Below are positions 35,661-43,962 of a stretch of 64,000 bases of DNA, piece after piece. Position 1 is the stretch's first letter, and every line of letters begins with the position of its first letter. This DNA comes from Acidicapsa ligni (GTDB lineage Bacteria; Acidobacteriota; Terriglobia; Terriglobales; Acidobacteriaceae), in assembly GCF_025685655.1 (NCBI RefSeq), contig NZ_JAGSYG010000001.1, forward strand, positions 682,001 to 746,000, given 5' to 3'. The notes beneath the pieces are model-generated. The model made no database searches. It was given only the letters and a program-made list of their open reading frames with translations, and was not told the DNA's origin. A program made the position numbers and the translations under genes.

Positions 35661-35846
35661 ATGAACAACCTGAAAGTTGCATTGAAAAGACTGATGGCGG
35701 ATGAATCAGGCCAGGACCTGATTGAATATGCCCTCATTGCGGCCCTGGTTGGGCTGGCTTCCGTAACGGCTCTCAGCGGTTTGGCTACCGCAATTACAAC
35801 CGAGTTCGGAACCATTTCGACAGCCATCACCGGCGCCAAGGCCTAG
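35661..35846 (+). CDS. flp: Flp-family type IVb major pilin
   Basis: 61-residue prepilin, the usual size for Flp. A short basic leader ends at Gly17; the prepilin peptidase site is G17/Q18 with Glu22 at +5 (GQDLIEYALI), followed by the hydrophobic polymerisation helix and a short polar tail. AAGGAG precedes the ATG by about eight bases. First gene of the Tad operon; it would be cleaved by the TadV-like peptidase just downstream and assembled into a thin adhesive pilus. Confidence 0.95.
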   Translation: MNNLKVALKRLMADESGQDLIEYALIAALVGLASVTALSGLATAITTEFGTISTAITGAKA

Positions 35847-35954
35847 ACGTAACCGTGAGCCGGAGCGGACCTCACCTCCGTTCCGGCTTAGCCCAAATCT
35901 GTTTCGAGTAACAGGAAAACGCAGAGTTAAAAGTAAGCCCTGGCTGAGTAGGTT

Positions 35955-36587
35955 ATGTCCTATCTCAATCATGCGCAAAGTCGTCTTATAACTCTGATGC
36001 ACGACATTGCTTTCGGCGACATATCAACCGGCCCTGAGGATTCAACCGTGCATATCGGCAATCAGTTCGTCTATTGCGCCGCAGGTTTTATATGTGCAGT
36101 GATCGCTGCCATCTATGACCTGGCAGTTCGCAGGATACCCAACTATCTAACGGGGGCCGGGCTGGTTGTAGGTTTGATCATCCACTTCAGTCTCGATGGG
36201 TGGAGGGGAGCGCTTACATCGGGTTCAGCTGCACTGATTGCAGGGGTGATCTTTTTCATATTCTTCATGGCAGGTGGAATGGGCGGAGGCGATGTAAAGC
36301 TCATGGCCGCGGTTGCCTGTCTCAGCGGGCTGCAGAATCTCGCATACCTCTTGATCCTCACCTCCCTTGCAGGCGGAGTCATGGCAGTCCTGATGGCGCT
36401 CATGCATGGATCGTTAAAACACACGATAGGCAATGTGTTTTCGTTAGCGAATCATCACCTGCACAAAGGTCTGGCGCCTCATCCCAATCTGAACGTCGAT
36501 AACAACTCGACGTTACGGCTCCCATATGGAGTTGCCATTGCTGTAGGCAGCTTCCTGACGTTTTACCTACAGAGAGTTCAGAACTGA
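35955..36587 (+). CDS. tadV: Prepilin peptidase TadV/CpaA (A24 family)
   Basis: Inner-membrane aspartic protease of 210 residues that cleaves Flp prepilin and pseudopilins. The two catalytic Asp are visible: Asp55 in AAIYDLAVRRIPN and Asp113 in GGGDVKLM. Several membrane segments surround them. It lacks the N-terminal methylase domain of PilD, as expected for TadV/CpaA. The N-terminal 35 residues are unusually polar and could mean that the true start is downstream, but there is no better ribosome site. Confidence 0.92.
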   Translation: MSYLNHAQSRLITLMHDIAFGDISTGPEDSTVHIGNQFVYCAAGFICAVIAAIYDLAVRRIPNYLTGAGLVVGLIIHFSLDGWRGALTSGSAALIAGVIFFIFFMAGGMGGGDVKLMAAVACLSGLQNLAYLLILTSLAGGVMAVLMALMHGSLKHTIGNVFSLANHHLHKGLAPHPNLNVDNNSTLRLPYGVAIAVGSFLTFYLQRVQN

Positions 36588-36591
36588 CAAT

Positions 36592-37410
36592 ATGACTACA
36601 CGCCGTCTGATGGTTGCTCTGATTATTGCAGTCGTAGTGTCTGGATTCTTCACGCTGTGGTTCGGCAAAAGAATAGCCAGTACGCATACGAATGGACCAG
36701 CCCGCCTGTCGTATATGGCCACTGCGCATGAAGTAGAAGCAGGACAAACTCTTCGCGCCGAAGACCTGAAACCAATTGACTGGCCAAGCGCTATTCCCCT
36801 GGTCGGCACCTTTACCAAACCTCAGGATGTGGTGGGCCGCACCGTGCTCTACCCACTGGCTTCCGGCGAGCCCATTCTGGATAAGCAGCTCGCAGCACCG
36901 GGCTCAGGCGCTGGCCTGTCGAGAAAAGTTCCCGACGGCATGCGCGCTCTTTCGCTCAAGTCAGATCAGGTCGTCGGTGTCGCAGGCTTCCTGTTTCCGG
37001 GAACGCATGTCGACGTCCTCGTAACTTATGTAGTGCCAGCTTCAAATTCGCCGATAACTTCCACAGTGTTGCAGAATGCGGAAATATTGGCGGCCGGTCT
37101 CAAGATGGAGCCCGATCCGAAGGGGCAACCCGCGCCTGTCGACGTTGTGACTCTTCTCGTATCTCCCGAAGATGCGCAGAGAGTCGTTCTCGCCAGTACG
37201 CAGGGTCGCGTGCACTTCGTGCTGAGAAATGGCCGAGACAATGAACAGGTGAAAGAGCAGCCGGTGCAAATGTCCGCACTAGGTCAGGTCGCGGATGCCA
37301 GGTCTCCTGTAAAAGCAAAGCCCGTTAAAAAATCCAGCGAAGCGCAAGCTCCCGCCAAATACAGTGTGCAGGTCTTAAACGGAGATAAATCGACGATGGA
37401 GAGTTTCTAA
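36592..37410 (+). CDS. rcpC: Flp pilus assembly protein RcpC/CpaB
   Basis: 272-residue periplasmic/outer-membrane pilus assembly protein. An N-terminal membrane anchor (about 7-22) is followed by a SAF-type domain (MATAHEVEAGQTLRAEDLKPIDWP) and the RcpC-type domain with VPDGMRALSLKSDQVVGVAGFLFPGTHVDVLVTY and QNAEILAAG. It lies 4 bases after the peptidase and overlaps the secretin start by one base (TAATG), so it is co-translated. It probably stabilises the secretin. Confidence 0.92.
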   Translation: MTTRRLMVALIIAVVVSGFFTLWFGKRIASTHTNGPARLSYMATAHEVEAGQTLRAEDLKPIDWPSAIPLVGTFTKPQDVVGRTVLYPLASGEPILDKQLAAPGSGAGLSRKVPDGMRALSLKSDQVVGVAGFLFPGTHVDVLVTYVVPASNSPITSTVLQNAEILAAGLKMEPDPKGQPAPVDVVTLLVSPEDAQRVVLASTQGRVHFVLRNGRDNEQVKEQPVQMSALGQVADARSPVKAKPVKKSSEAQAPAKYSVQVLNGDKSTMESF

Positions 37411-38858
37411 TGATCATCAGACCTCGCACAAGCGTTTGTATTTTCATTCGGCTCTCATCGGTTCTCGCGTTAACCATCGCACTGTCCGCAGCCTCTGGGC
37501 AAAGCGTTGCAAGTAAGCAGGTAACTCCAGCCATAGCAGAAGTTGTTAGCGATGTCTCTAACTTCTCCAGCGTCGCTCCCTCTGAAAAACCACTTCACGT
37601 CGTCGTCGGCAGATCTGTGTTTATCTACACAAAACATAGACTCACGCGTGTGTACGTTACGAACCCAGCTATCCTCTCAGCGTATGTGGCCAGTCCAAAT
37701 CAACTGTTGGTAACATCGAAAACCGCCGGACTCAGCTCACTGGTCGTATGGGATGAGACCGGAGAATCGCAGCCATATCTTGTTTCATCCGATCTGGATC
37801 TCGACAAGCTTCGCTCCTCGATCAGCGAGTCCATGCATGGCGAAGATATTCACGTGGAAGGCGACGGAAATCGAATCATCTTATCTGGAGTGGCCAGTGG
37901 AAGCGGAGTTTCAGACGCGGCCATAAAGTTGGCTGGTCTATATTCCAAAGATATTTCCGATGCCATGGTCATCAATTCAGCCCATGTCCCGCAGGTAAAG
38001 CTAAAAGTGCGCATTGTCGAAGTCGACCGTGCCAAGCTCACCCAGTTTGGGTTTAACTTTTTCAGCGCCGGCGGCAATAACCTAGCTCAGACTACGACGA
38101 CGCAATTTCCATCGACGCTGACTGCCTCAACATCGGGGACAGGAAGCAGCACATCAAGTAACTCATCGAGCGTAGGGAACAAGACAGTATCAATTTCCAA
38201 CCCGCTAAACTTCCTGCTCTATAACTCATCCCTCAACGTCGGCGCGATGCTGCAGGATCTACAGAATATGTCCATTCTGCAAATCCTCGCCGAGCCGACA
38301 CTGACGACACTTAGCGGTAAAGAAGCAAGTTTTCTTTCAGGTGGTGAGTTTCCGTTCCCTGTCGTTCAGGGTATTGCGGGTGGTCTTACCTCAATCAGTA
38401 TTCAATTTCGTCCGTACGGAGTTAAGCTCGATTTCACTCCTGAGGTTAACGTGGATGGAACGATCCAGCTAAAGATAGCGCCTGAAGTTAGCGCTCTCGA
38501 TTACACCAATGCCGTCACGATCGATGGATACCAAATTCCAGCGATCTCTACGCGCAGGGCTGACACCGAGGTCGTACTCAAAAGCGGGCAGAGTTTTGCA
38601 ATCTCCGGTCTCCTGGATAGAAGAACAACAGATGCCTATGGCCGGACTCCCGGCTTCTCGAGCATTCCTATTCTCGGTCAGCTATTCAAATCTAAATCAC
38701 TCAATCATTCAACAACAGAACTGATCGTGATCGTCACTCCGGAAGTTGTCAATCCTATGGAAGAGGGCGGTCCAATCAAGGAGCCAGTGCTCCCTGTACC
38801 GACAATGGATCCAACAGCTTTTGACACTGGACTTCCAAAAACCAAGAAAGACAACTAG
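37410..38858 (+). CDS. rcpA: Type II/IV secretin RcpA/CpaC
   Basis: Outer-membrane secretin of 482 residues that forms the pilus exit pore. A signal peptide ends near ASGQ (about 31). The N-terminal pilus domain has VVVGRSVFIYTKHRLTRVYVTNPAI, followed by a BON-like segment (IHVEGDGNRIILSGVASG) and the secretin core with VKLKVRIVEVDRAKLTQFGFNFF, LAEPTLTTLSGKEASFLSGGEFP and the closing PILGQLFKSKSLNHSTTELIVIVTPEVV. A Ser/Thr-rich loop of about 40 residues interrupts the core after the first secretin strand. Confidence 0.93.
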   Translation: MIIRPRTSVCIFIRLSSVLALTIALSAASGQSVASKQVTPAIAEVVSDVSNFSSVAPSEKPLHVVVGRSVFIYTKHRLTRVYVTNPAILSAYVASPNQLLVTSKTAGLSSLVVWDETGESQPYLVSSDLDLDKLRSSISESMHGEDIHVEGDGNRIILSGVASGSGVSDAAIKLAGLYSKDISDAMVINSAHVPQVKLKVRIVEVDRAKLTQFGFNFFSAGGNNLAQTTTTQFPSTLTASTSGTGSSTSSNSSSVGNKTVSISNPLNFLLYNSSLNVGAMLQDLQNMSILQILAEPTLTTLSGKEASFLSGGEFPFPVVQGIAGGLTSISIQFRPYGVKLDFTPEVNVDGTIQLKIAPEVSALDYTNAVTIDGYQIPAISTRRADTEVVLKSGQSFAISGLLDRRTTDAYGRTPGFSSIPILGQLFKSKSLNHSTTELIVIVTPEVVNPMEEGGPIKEPVLPVPTMDPTAFDTGLPKTKKDN

Positions 38859-38872
38859 GCACCATCTTTCAG

Positions 38873-40123
38873 ATGAGGAAAGGATCAGTATTGTCATTCC
38901 CAAGTAACAAACTCGAAAGTCCTGAGCCAGTGCTGATCTCGGTCTGCGCGGACCAAAAGACCATCGACCAGCTTGAAGCAACGATGGTAAAGAGATTCTG
39001 GAAGAATGGATTGTCCATTTTTGATTCCTACATCTTCTCTGCCAAGCGGCCTTACTTCAGTCCACTGATCAAGTCTGCGGATGCATGCATCGCCTTTGTG
39101 GATTTCGATAAGTCAGAAGAGCTTGCTGTCGAAGCCACACAGTATCTCACGCAGATATTTGCAGGCAGAATCACCATCATCGCAATTGCCAAAAGTGACA
39201 GCCCCGACAAGATACTTGTCGCAATGAGAGCAGGCTGCACAGATTTTCTCACCACGCCACTGCAGGAGATCGATCTTACAACTATCTTCGATCGTCTGGA
39301 GCGGCAATGGCTTTCCACCCGCTGGTTCCCGCCTCAGACCGGTTCTGTGCTTTCTTTCTTTGGTGTTAAAGGCGGAGCAGGATCCACCACCCTAGCTGTA
39401 CACGTGGCCGCCTATCTGGCCAAGTACCATAACAAGAAAACCCTGTTGATTGACCATCACCCTGAGCTTGGCCACGTGTGCGTTTATCTCGGCATGGATG
39501 GAACCAGGTATCAGTTTCAGGAATTAATCCGAAACGTAAATCGCCTTGATAGCGAGCTCCTGCATGGCTTCGTAATCAAGCACGCAAGCGGATTAGATGT
39601 GTTGTCTTCTCCCGATACATCTGTTGGGAAAAACTATCTGGACGAAGAAGCTGTAGCAAAGACATTGGATTTTCTTCGAAGCGAATATGACTACATCATC
39701 ATTGACTGCAATATAGATTGCGAAGAGCACAATCTCCCTGTCATCTCCGCCTCGCAGCATATCTACATGGTGTCGACGCAAGAGGTCGGTTCTATCCGAA
39801 ACCTATCGCGTTACATCGATCGATTCTCCCTGCTGGATGCGCCGCTTGAGAAGCTCCAAATCGTTCTCAATCACATTTCTTCATCTGACGCCATTCAGGT
39901 CGATCAGATTGAAAAGGCAATGAAATTGCCCATCGCAATACGCATTCCCAACAGCATTGAGTTTGTTCGAGCCGCCAATCTCGGCGAACCTCTCTTCGTC
40001 GATGGAAAGTCTTCCCTTACTGGCAAGCTGGTCAAATGGGTTGAGGCCATCGCAGGTTCGCCACCACCACTGGAAGCAGCCTCAGTCAAAAAAAGCAAGA
40101 CGCTCATGTCCATGTGGAAGTAA
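38873..40123 (+). CDS. tadZ: Pilus localisation ATPase TadZ/CpaE
   Basis: 416-residue ParA/MinD-type protein. Residues of about 20-150 form a receiver-like domain without an obvious phospho-acceptor pattern. The ATPase domain starts at about 155 with the deviant Walker A FGVKGGAGSTT and has LLIDHHPELG (switch region) and YIIIDCNID. TadZ proteins place the Tad machine at a cell pole (family knowledge). A TTG at 38891 preceded by AGGAAAGGA is an alternative start. Confidence 0.91.
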   Translation: MRKGSVLSFPSNKLESPEPVLISVCADQKTIDQLEATMVKRFWKNGLSIFDSYIFSAKRPYFSPLIKSADACIAFVDFDKSEELAVEATQYLTQIFAGRITIIAIAKSDSPDKILVAMRAGCTDFLTTPLQEIDLTTIFDRLERQWLSTRWFPPQTGSVLSFFGVKGGAGSTTLAVHVAAYLAKYHNKKTLLIDHHPELGHVCVYLGMDGTRYQFQELIRNVNRLDSELLHGFVIKHASGLDVLSSPDTSVGKNYLDEEAVAKTLDFLRSEYDYIIIDCNIDCEEHNLPVISASQHIYMVSTQEVGSIRNLSRYIDRFSLLDAPLEKLQIVLNHISSSDAIQVDQIEKAMKLPIAIRIPNSIEFVRAANLGEPLFVDGKSSLTGKLVKWVEAIAGSPPPLEAASVKKSKTLMSMWK

Positions 40124-40168
40124 TTGTGTGTCGCTGCATTTGAGATGGCAGAGAAGAGGGTTAGTAAC

Positions 40169-41518
40169 ATGAAGACGAATAGCATCGAAGCCGTAACAGA
40201 AAAACCCCAGTCTCCAGTAGGCCGCTCTGTGCGAGGCGTACCGGAGGCGCTTCAGCAGCAGATTAAATCAGCAGTACACAAAGAACTCATCAAACGTCTT
40301 GATCTCGACAAGCTGAGCGAGTTCAATCAAACACGCGCAGGACAGCAGCAATTGTTTACGCTGATTCAACGCCTGCTCACCGAACATGGCGTTCCTCTGA
40401 GCAGCGCAGAACGCGACAAACTTGCACAGGAAGTAGTAGACGAAGTGTTCGGACTGGGGCCTATCGAGCCACTCCTGCACGATCCCACTGTCAGCGACAT
40501 CCTGGTGAATACGCATAACTCAATTTATGTCGAGCGGCGTGGGCTTCTCGAAAAGACCAATATTGTTTTCAAAGACAATCGACATCTGATGCACATCATC
40601 GACAAGATTGTTTCGGCGGTAGGCCGCAGGGTCGATGAATCCTCACCGATGGTGGATGCGCGCCTGGCGGATGGTTCGCGCGTGAACGTAATCATTCCAC
40701 CACTTGCTATCGATGGTCCTGTTCTTTCAATACGGCGTTTCGGTAACTCGCCACTAACTGCCGACGACCTTCTTCGTTCACATACGCTGACGATACCCAT
40801 GCTTGATCTGTTGCAGGGGGCAGTCGAAGCTCGTGTCAGCATTGTCATCTCCGGTGGCACAGGCTCAGGAAAGACCACGCTCCTCAACGTACTGTCGTCA
40901 TTTATTTCAGCCTCCGAACGCATCGTCACCATTGAAGATTCCGCTGAGTTGTTGATGCGGCAGGAGCATGTTGTCCGGTTGGAGACGCGCCCGCCGAACG
41001 TCGAAGGACACGGCGCCGTACGTCAGCGAGAGCTGATGATCAATGCTCTTAGAATGCGGCCTGATCGCATTGTGCTCGGTGAGGTACGTGGTGAAGAAGC
41101 GCTCGACATGCTTCAAGCGATGAATACAGGCCACGACGGATCACTCACAACCATCCACTCCAACTCCCCGCGCGATGCGCTATCGCGTATGGAAACAATG
41201 TCGATGATGGGCGACATTCGACTGCCCGAACGTGCGATCAAGGCCCAGATCGCCTCTGCTATTCAACTGATTGTGCAGATCGCGCGCATGAGTGACGGTA
41301 GCCGCCGCATAACTCACATCACCGAGCTGACCGGTGCGTTCAACGAAACCATCAGCATGAACGATCTCTTCCTGTTCGAGAAAAAAGGACTAACTCCGGC
41401 CGGAAAAATCAAAGGCCGCTTTTACTCGACAGGCATTATTCCGCGATTCCACGAGAAGCTCATCGCCGCAGGTTTCTCTTTGCCGCAGGGCCTCATCAAC
41501 CACTCGGTAGAAGTGTAG
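40169..41518 (+). CDS. tadA: Pilus assembly/retraction ATPase TadA/CpaF
   Basis: Secretion ATPase of the TadA/CpaF (GspE) family, 449 residues from the chosen start. An N-terminal all-helical domain precedes the core. Walker A is [14 protein letters not shown], the Walker B/Asp-box region is [19 protein letters not shown], and the His box is [18 protein letters not shown]. It drives Flp pilus assembly at the inner membrane. ATG 40169 has GAGAAGAGGG eight bases upstream; upstream candidates TTG 40124 and ATG 40145 lack a ribosome site. Confidence 0.94.
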   Translation: MKTNSIEAVTEKPQSPVGRSVRGVPEALQQQIKSAVHKELIKRLDLDKLSEFNQTRAGQQQLFTLIQRLLTEHGVPLSSAERDKLAQEVVDEVFGLGPIEPLLHDPTVSDILVNTHNSIYVERRGLLEKTNIVFKDNRHLMHIIDKIVSAVGRRVDESSPMVDARLADGSRVNVIIPPLAIDGPVLSIRRFGNSPLTADDLLRSHTLTIPMLDLLQGAVEARVSIVISGGTGSGKTTLLNVLSSFISASERIVTIEDSAELLMRQEHVVRLETRPPNVEGHGAVRQRELMINALRMRPDRIVLGEVRGEEALDMLQAMNTGHDGSLTTIHSNSPRDALSRMETMSMMGDIRLPERAIKAQIASAIQLIVQIARMSDGSRRITHITELTGAFNETISMNDLFLFEKKGLTPAGKIKGRFYSTGIIPRFHEKLIAAGFSLPQGLINHSVEV

Positions 41519-41531
41519 GGAGAGAGTATCT

Positions 41532-42506
41532 ATGCTTCTGATCGGTGTAGTTTTCACCTTTGGCTTGATCGTCATCTTCGCCATCGTCGCTCTAATGACG
41601 CGACCGACGGCCCAGCAGAACGCCGCCGATCGTCGACTGACAGAGATCCTCGGATCGAATTCCGCCTTTGACAAAACTGCTTCTCGAACAAGTTCAGGCC
41701 TCCTTGTTGCGGAGCAAAAAGACACTGGAAAATTCGCCCTTGTCGTTTTGAAGACAAGAATAGGGCGCTACCTTGAGAAGCTGATCCTCCAGAGCCAGGT
41801 ACAAATTTCTGTCCCGAGAATTCTGCAGGCTACTGCAGCGCTTGTTATCTGTGTCGGTACAGCCGTCTGGTTTCTTACTGCAATGCTTTTCGTTGCGATT
41901 GTGGCGGCTCTTCTCGCAGGCTATATACCGATAGCCTATTTACGCTTTCAGAAAGAGAAGCGCCTTACCGCCTTCAGCCAGGCTCTTCCCGACTGTATCG
42001 AGACTTGTGCACGCTCACTCCGGGCCGGGCACTCCGTCGTGGCATCCCTGGATATCGTTGCGGGTCAAGCTCAGGAACCAGCTAAAACGGAGTTCGCTGA
42101 AGTCTTCAAAAAGCAGAATTACGGACTCCCGTTACGCGACGCTCTACTGCAGATGCTTGACCGCGTTCCATCCGCGGATCTCCATGTCATGGTCACCGCA
42201 TTTCTCGTGCAAAGAGATACCGGTGGCAACCTCGTAGATATACTCGATCGCCTTGTTTCTGTCATCCGGGATCGTCTTCGTATTCAACGCGAGGTCAGGA
42301 TACAGACAGCGCAAGGGCGCATGACCGGGTGGATACTCTGTCTTCTTCCCGTCTTCCTGCTGATAGTAATCAACTTCTTGAATCCCGGATATTCAACAAT
42401 ACTTTTCCACGAACCAGCCGGCAGAAAAATGCTCTATGTCGGAATAGCTCTTCTGCTCTGTGGGGGATGGATCATTCGTCACATCATCAACGGGATTGAG
42501 GTCTAG
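41532..42506 (+). CDS. tadB: Inner-membrane platform protein TadB
   Basis: 324-residue polytopic protein of the GspF/TadB family. An N-terminal membrane segment, a pair near 95-140, a cytosolic T2SSF domain with ALPDCIETCARSLRAGHSVVASLDIVA and TGGNLVDILDRL, and a C-terminal membrane pair are visible. It forms the platform with TadC, next to the ATPase. GGGAGAGA lies about seven bases before the ATG. Confidence 0.92.
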   Translation: MLLIGVVFTFGLIVIFAIVALMTRPTAQQNAADRRLTEILGSNSAFDKTASRTSSGLLVAEQKDTGKFALVVLKTRIGRYLEKLILQSQVQISVPRILQATAALVICVGTAVWFLTAMLFVAIVAALLAGYIPIAYLRFQKEKRLTAFSQALPDCIETCARSLRAGHSVVASLDIVAGQAQEPAKTEFAEVFKKQNYGLPLRDALLQMLDRVPSADLHVMVTAFLVQRDTGGNLVDILDRLVSVIRDRLRIQREVRIQTAQGRMTGWILCLLPVFLLIVINFLNPGYSTILFHEPAGRKMLYVGIALLLCGGWIIRHIINGIEV

Positions 42507-42512
42507 CATCCT

Positions 42513-43418
42513 ATGCTTCAAATTTTATTTATCGCCGCACTAGGAATAACCGCTTTCTGTGTCGCCGGGCTCGTGGTCATTCCCGTCCTGTTGCGGCCCG
42601 GCAAAGAAGCACAACGCGCAATGGAGATCGTGAAAAGCGATCGCCCAGACAGTCGCGTTATCAGTGCCAAAGAGCGCTTTGAAGATGGATTGCTCAACAT
42701 CGCGCACGATGTACGCACTCGTCTTGGTCTTACCATAAGTGCCAAATCCATTGAACGTCTCGCAGCCGCAGGTTATCGCAACGCATCTGCTCCGGATTTC
42801 TTCTTTGCCGCACAGTGCCTCACGCCTCTTGCAGCCTTGTTTGGCGGCAGCTTCATGCCGCATGACACCCTCTTCTGGGTATTCATCTTTGGAGCCCTGG
42901 GTTATCTGGCGCCGGGTATCTGGCTATCGGAGAAAGCAAAGCGCAGGCGCGAGAGAATACGCCGCAGTCTTCCCGACACTATCGATCTGCTCGTGATCTG
43001 CGTCGATGCAGGGCTCGGGCTGGATCAGGCGTTGCTCCGCACTACGGAAGAGATCGTTCGCAATCATCCCGACCTTCAGGAAGAGTTGACCCGCGTGCAT
43101 CTTGAGCAGCGCGCCGGGCGTCCACGATTGGAGACATGGCAGAACCTGTCCGACCGCGCCAAGGTTCCCGAACTCTCCGCCTTCGTCAGCATGCTCACCC
43201 AGGCAGACAGGTTCGGAACACCAATCGCCAAGACCCTGAGCACTTTCGCCGACGACATCCGCATGAAGCGTCGTCAGCGCATAGAAGAGATAGCGGCCAA
43301 GACAAAAGTCAAGATCATCTTTCCGCTTGTCTTCTTCATCTTTCCCTGCTTGTTTATCGTTTTGCTCGGCCCCGCGTATCTCACAATCTTGGGCGGACTC
43401 AAGGGTCTCGCCAAATAA
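42513..43418 (+). CDS. tadC: Inner-membrane platform protein TadC
   Basis: 301-residue GspF/TadC-family membrane protein, six bases after tadB. There is an N-terminal membrane helix, a central pair (FFFAAQCLTPLAALFGGSF and the following LFWVFIFGALGYLAPGIWLS), a T2SSF domain with LPDTIDLLVICVDAGLGLDQAL and ADRFGTPIAKTLSTFADDIR, and C-terminal helices (KIIFPLVFFIFPCLFIVLLGPAYL). Standard partner of TadB. Confidence 0.92.
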   Translation: MLQILFIAALGITAFCVAGLVVIPVLLRPGKEAQRAMEIVKSDRPDSRVISAKERFEDGLLNIAHDVRTRLGLTISAKSIERLAAAGYRNASAPDFFFAAQCLTPLAALFGGSFMPHDTLFWVFIFGALGYLAPGIWLSEKAKRRRERIRRSLPDTIDLLVICVDAGLGLDQALLRTTEEIVRNHPDLQEELTRVHLEQRAGRPRLETWQNLSDRAKVPELSAFVSMLTQADRFGTPIAKTLSTFADDIRMKRRQRIEEIAAKTKVKIIFPLVFFIFPCLFIVLLGPAYLTILGGLKGLAK

Positions 43419-43483
43419 CCACAAGCACTGGCGACGCAAACAAATCGTCATAGCTACCAATCTGAATCAGGAGAAAACAAATC

Positions 43484-43579
43484 ATGGATACGACACTTAT
43501 CATTCGCCTCGCCGCAGGAGTTCTCGCTGTCATGGTTCTGGGCATCATCATCTATCGCAGAAGCCGTAAAGCGGCATAG
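43484..43579 (+). CDS. 31-residue single-span membrane protein inside the Tad operon
   Basis: Very small protein: a short polar start (MDTTLIIR), one hydrophobic segment (LAAGVLAVMVLGIIIY) and a basic end (RRSRKAA). AGGAG lies about eleven bases before the ATG, and the next gene begins 17 bases after its stop, so it fits the operon spacing. Family unknown; the position between tadC and the DUF192 gene suggests a pilus accessory role. Confidence 0.65.
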   Translation: MDTTLIIRLAAGVLAVMVLGIIIYRRSRKAA

Positions 43580-43596
43580 CGGAAACTGGTCGAAAT

Positions 43597-43962
43597 ATGC
43601 GCACCGTACAGGTATGGAACACCACAACCGGCGGCATGCTTGCGGCCTCAGTAAAAATTGCTGAGACCACATGGAGCCGCATGCGTGGGCTACTCGGCAG
43701 AAACAGTCTCGGCAATGGAGAGGGCCTATGGATCTGGCCATCCTCCGGCGTCCACACCATAGGCATGTCTTTCGCCATCGATGTCATCGGCCTCGATCGC
43801 AACAAGCAAGTGATCAAGTTATGGAGTCACCTCGTCCCCGGCCGCATAACTTCCGTAAGTTGGAAGCTACGCAGCGTAATCGAACTCCCCGCAGGCATCA
43901 TCGCGGAAAGCGGCATCAAGATTGGCGATGCCCTTCACATGGATCAGGCTCCTCATGATTAA
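43597..43962 (+). CDS. DUF192-family protein
   Basis: 121-residue protein matching DUF192: AETTWSRMRGLLGRNSL, GLWIWPSSGVHTIGMSFAIDVIGLD and the closing VIELPAGIIAESGIKIGD are the usual blocks. No signal peptide is evident, whereas many homologues are exported. It sits between the small membrane protein and the TadG-like gene and overlaps the latter by eight bases, so it belongs to the pilus operon. Molecular role unknown. Confidence 0.85.
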   Translation: MRTVQVWNTTTGGMLAASVKIAETTWSRMRGLLGRNSLGNGEGLWIWPSSGVHTIGMSFAIDVIGLDRNKQVIKLWSHLVPGRITSVSWKLRSVIELPAGIIAESGIKIGDALHMDQAPHD

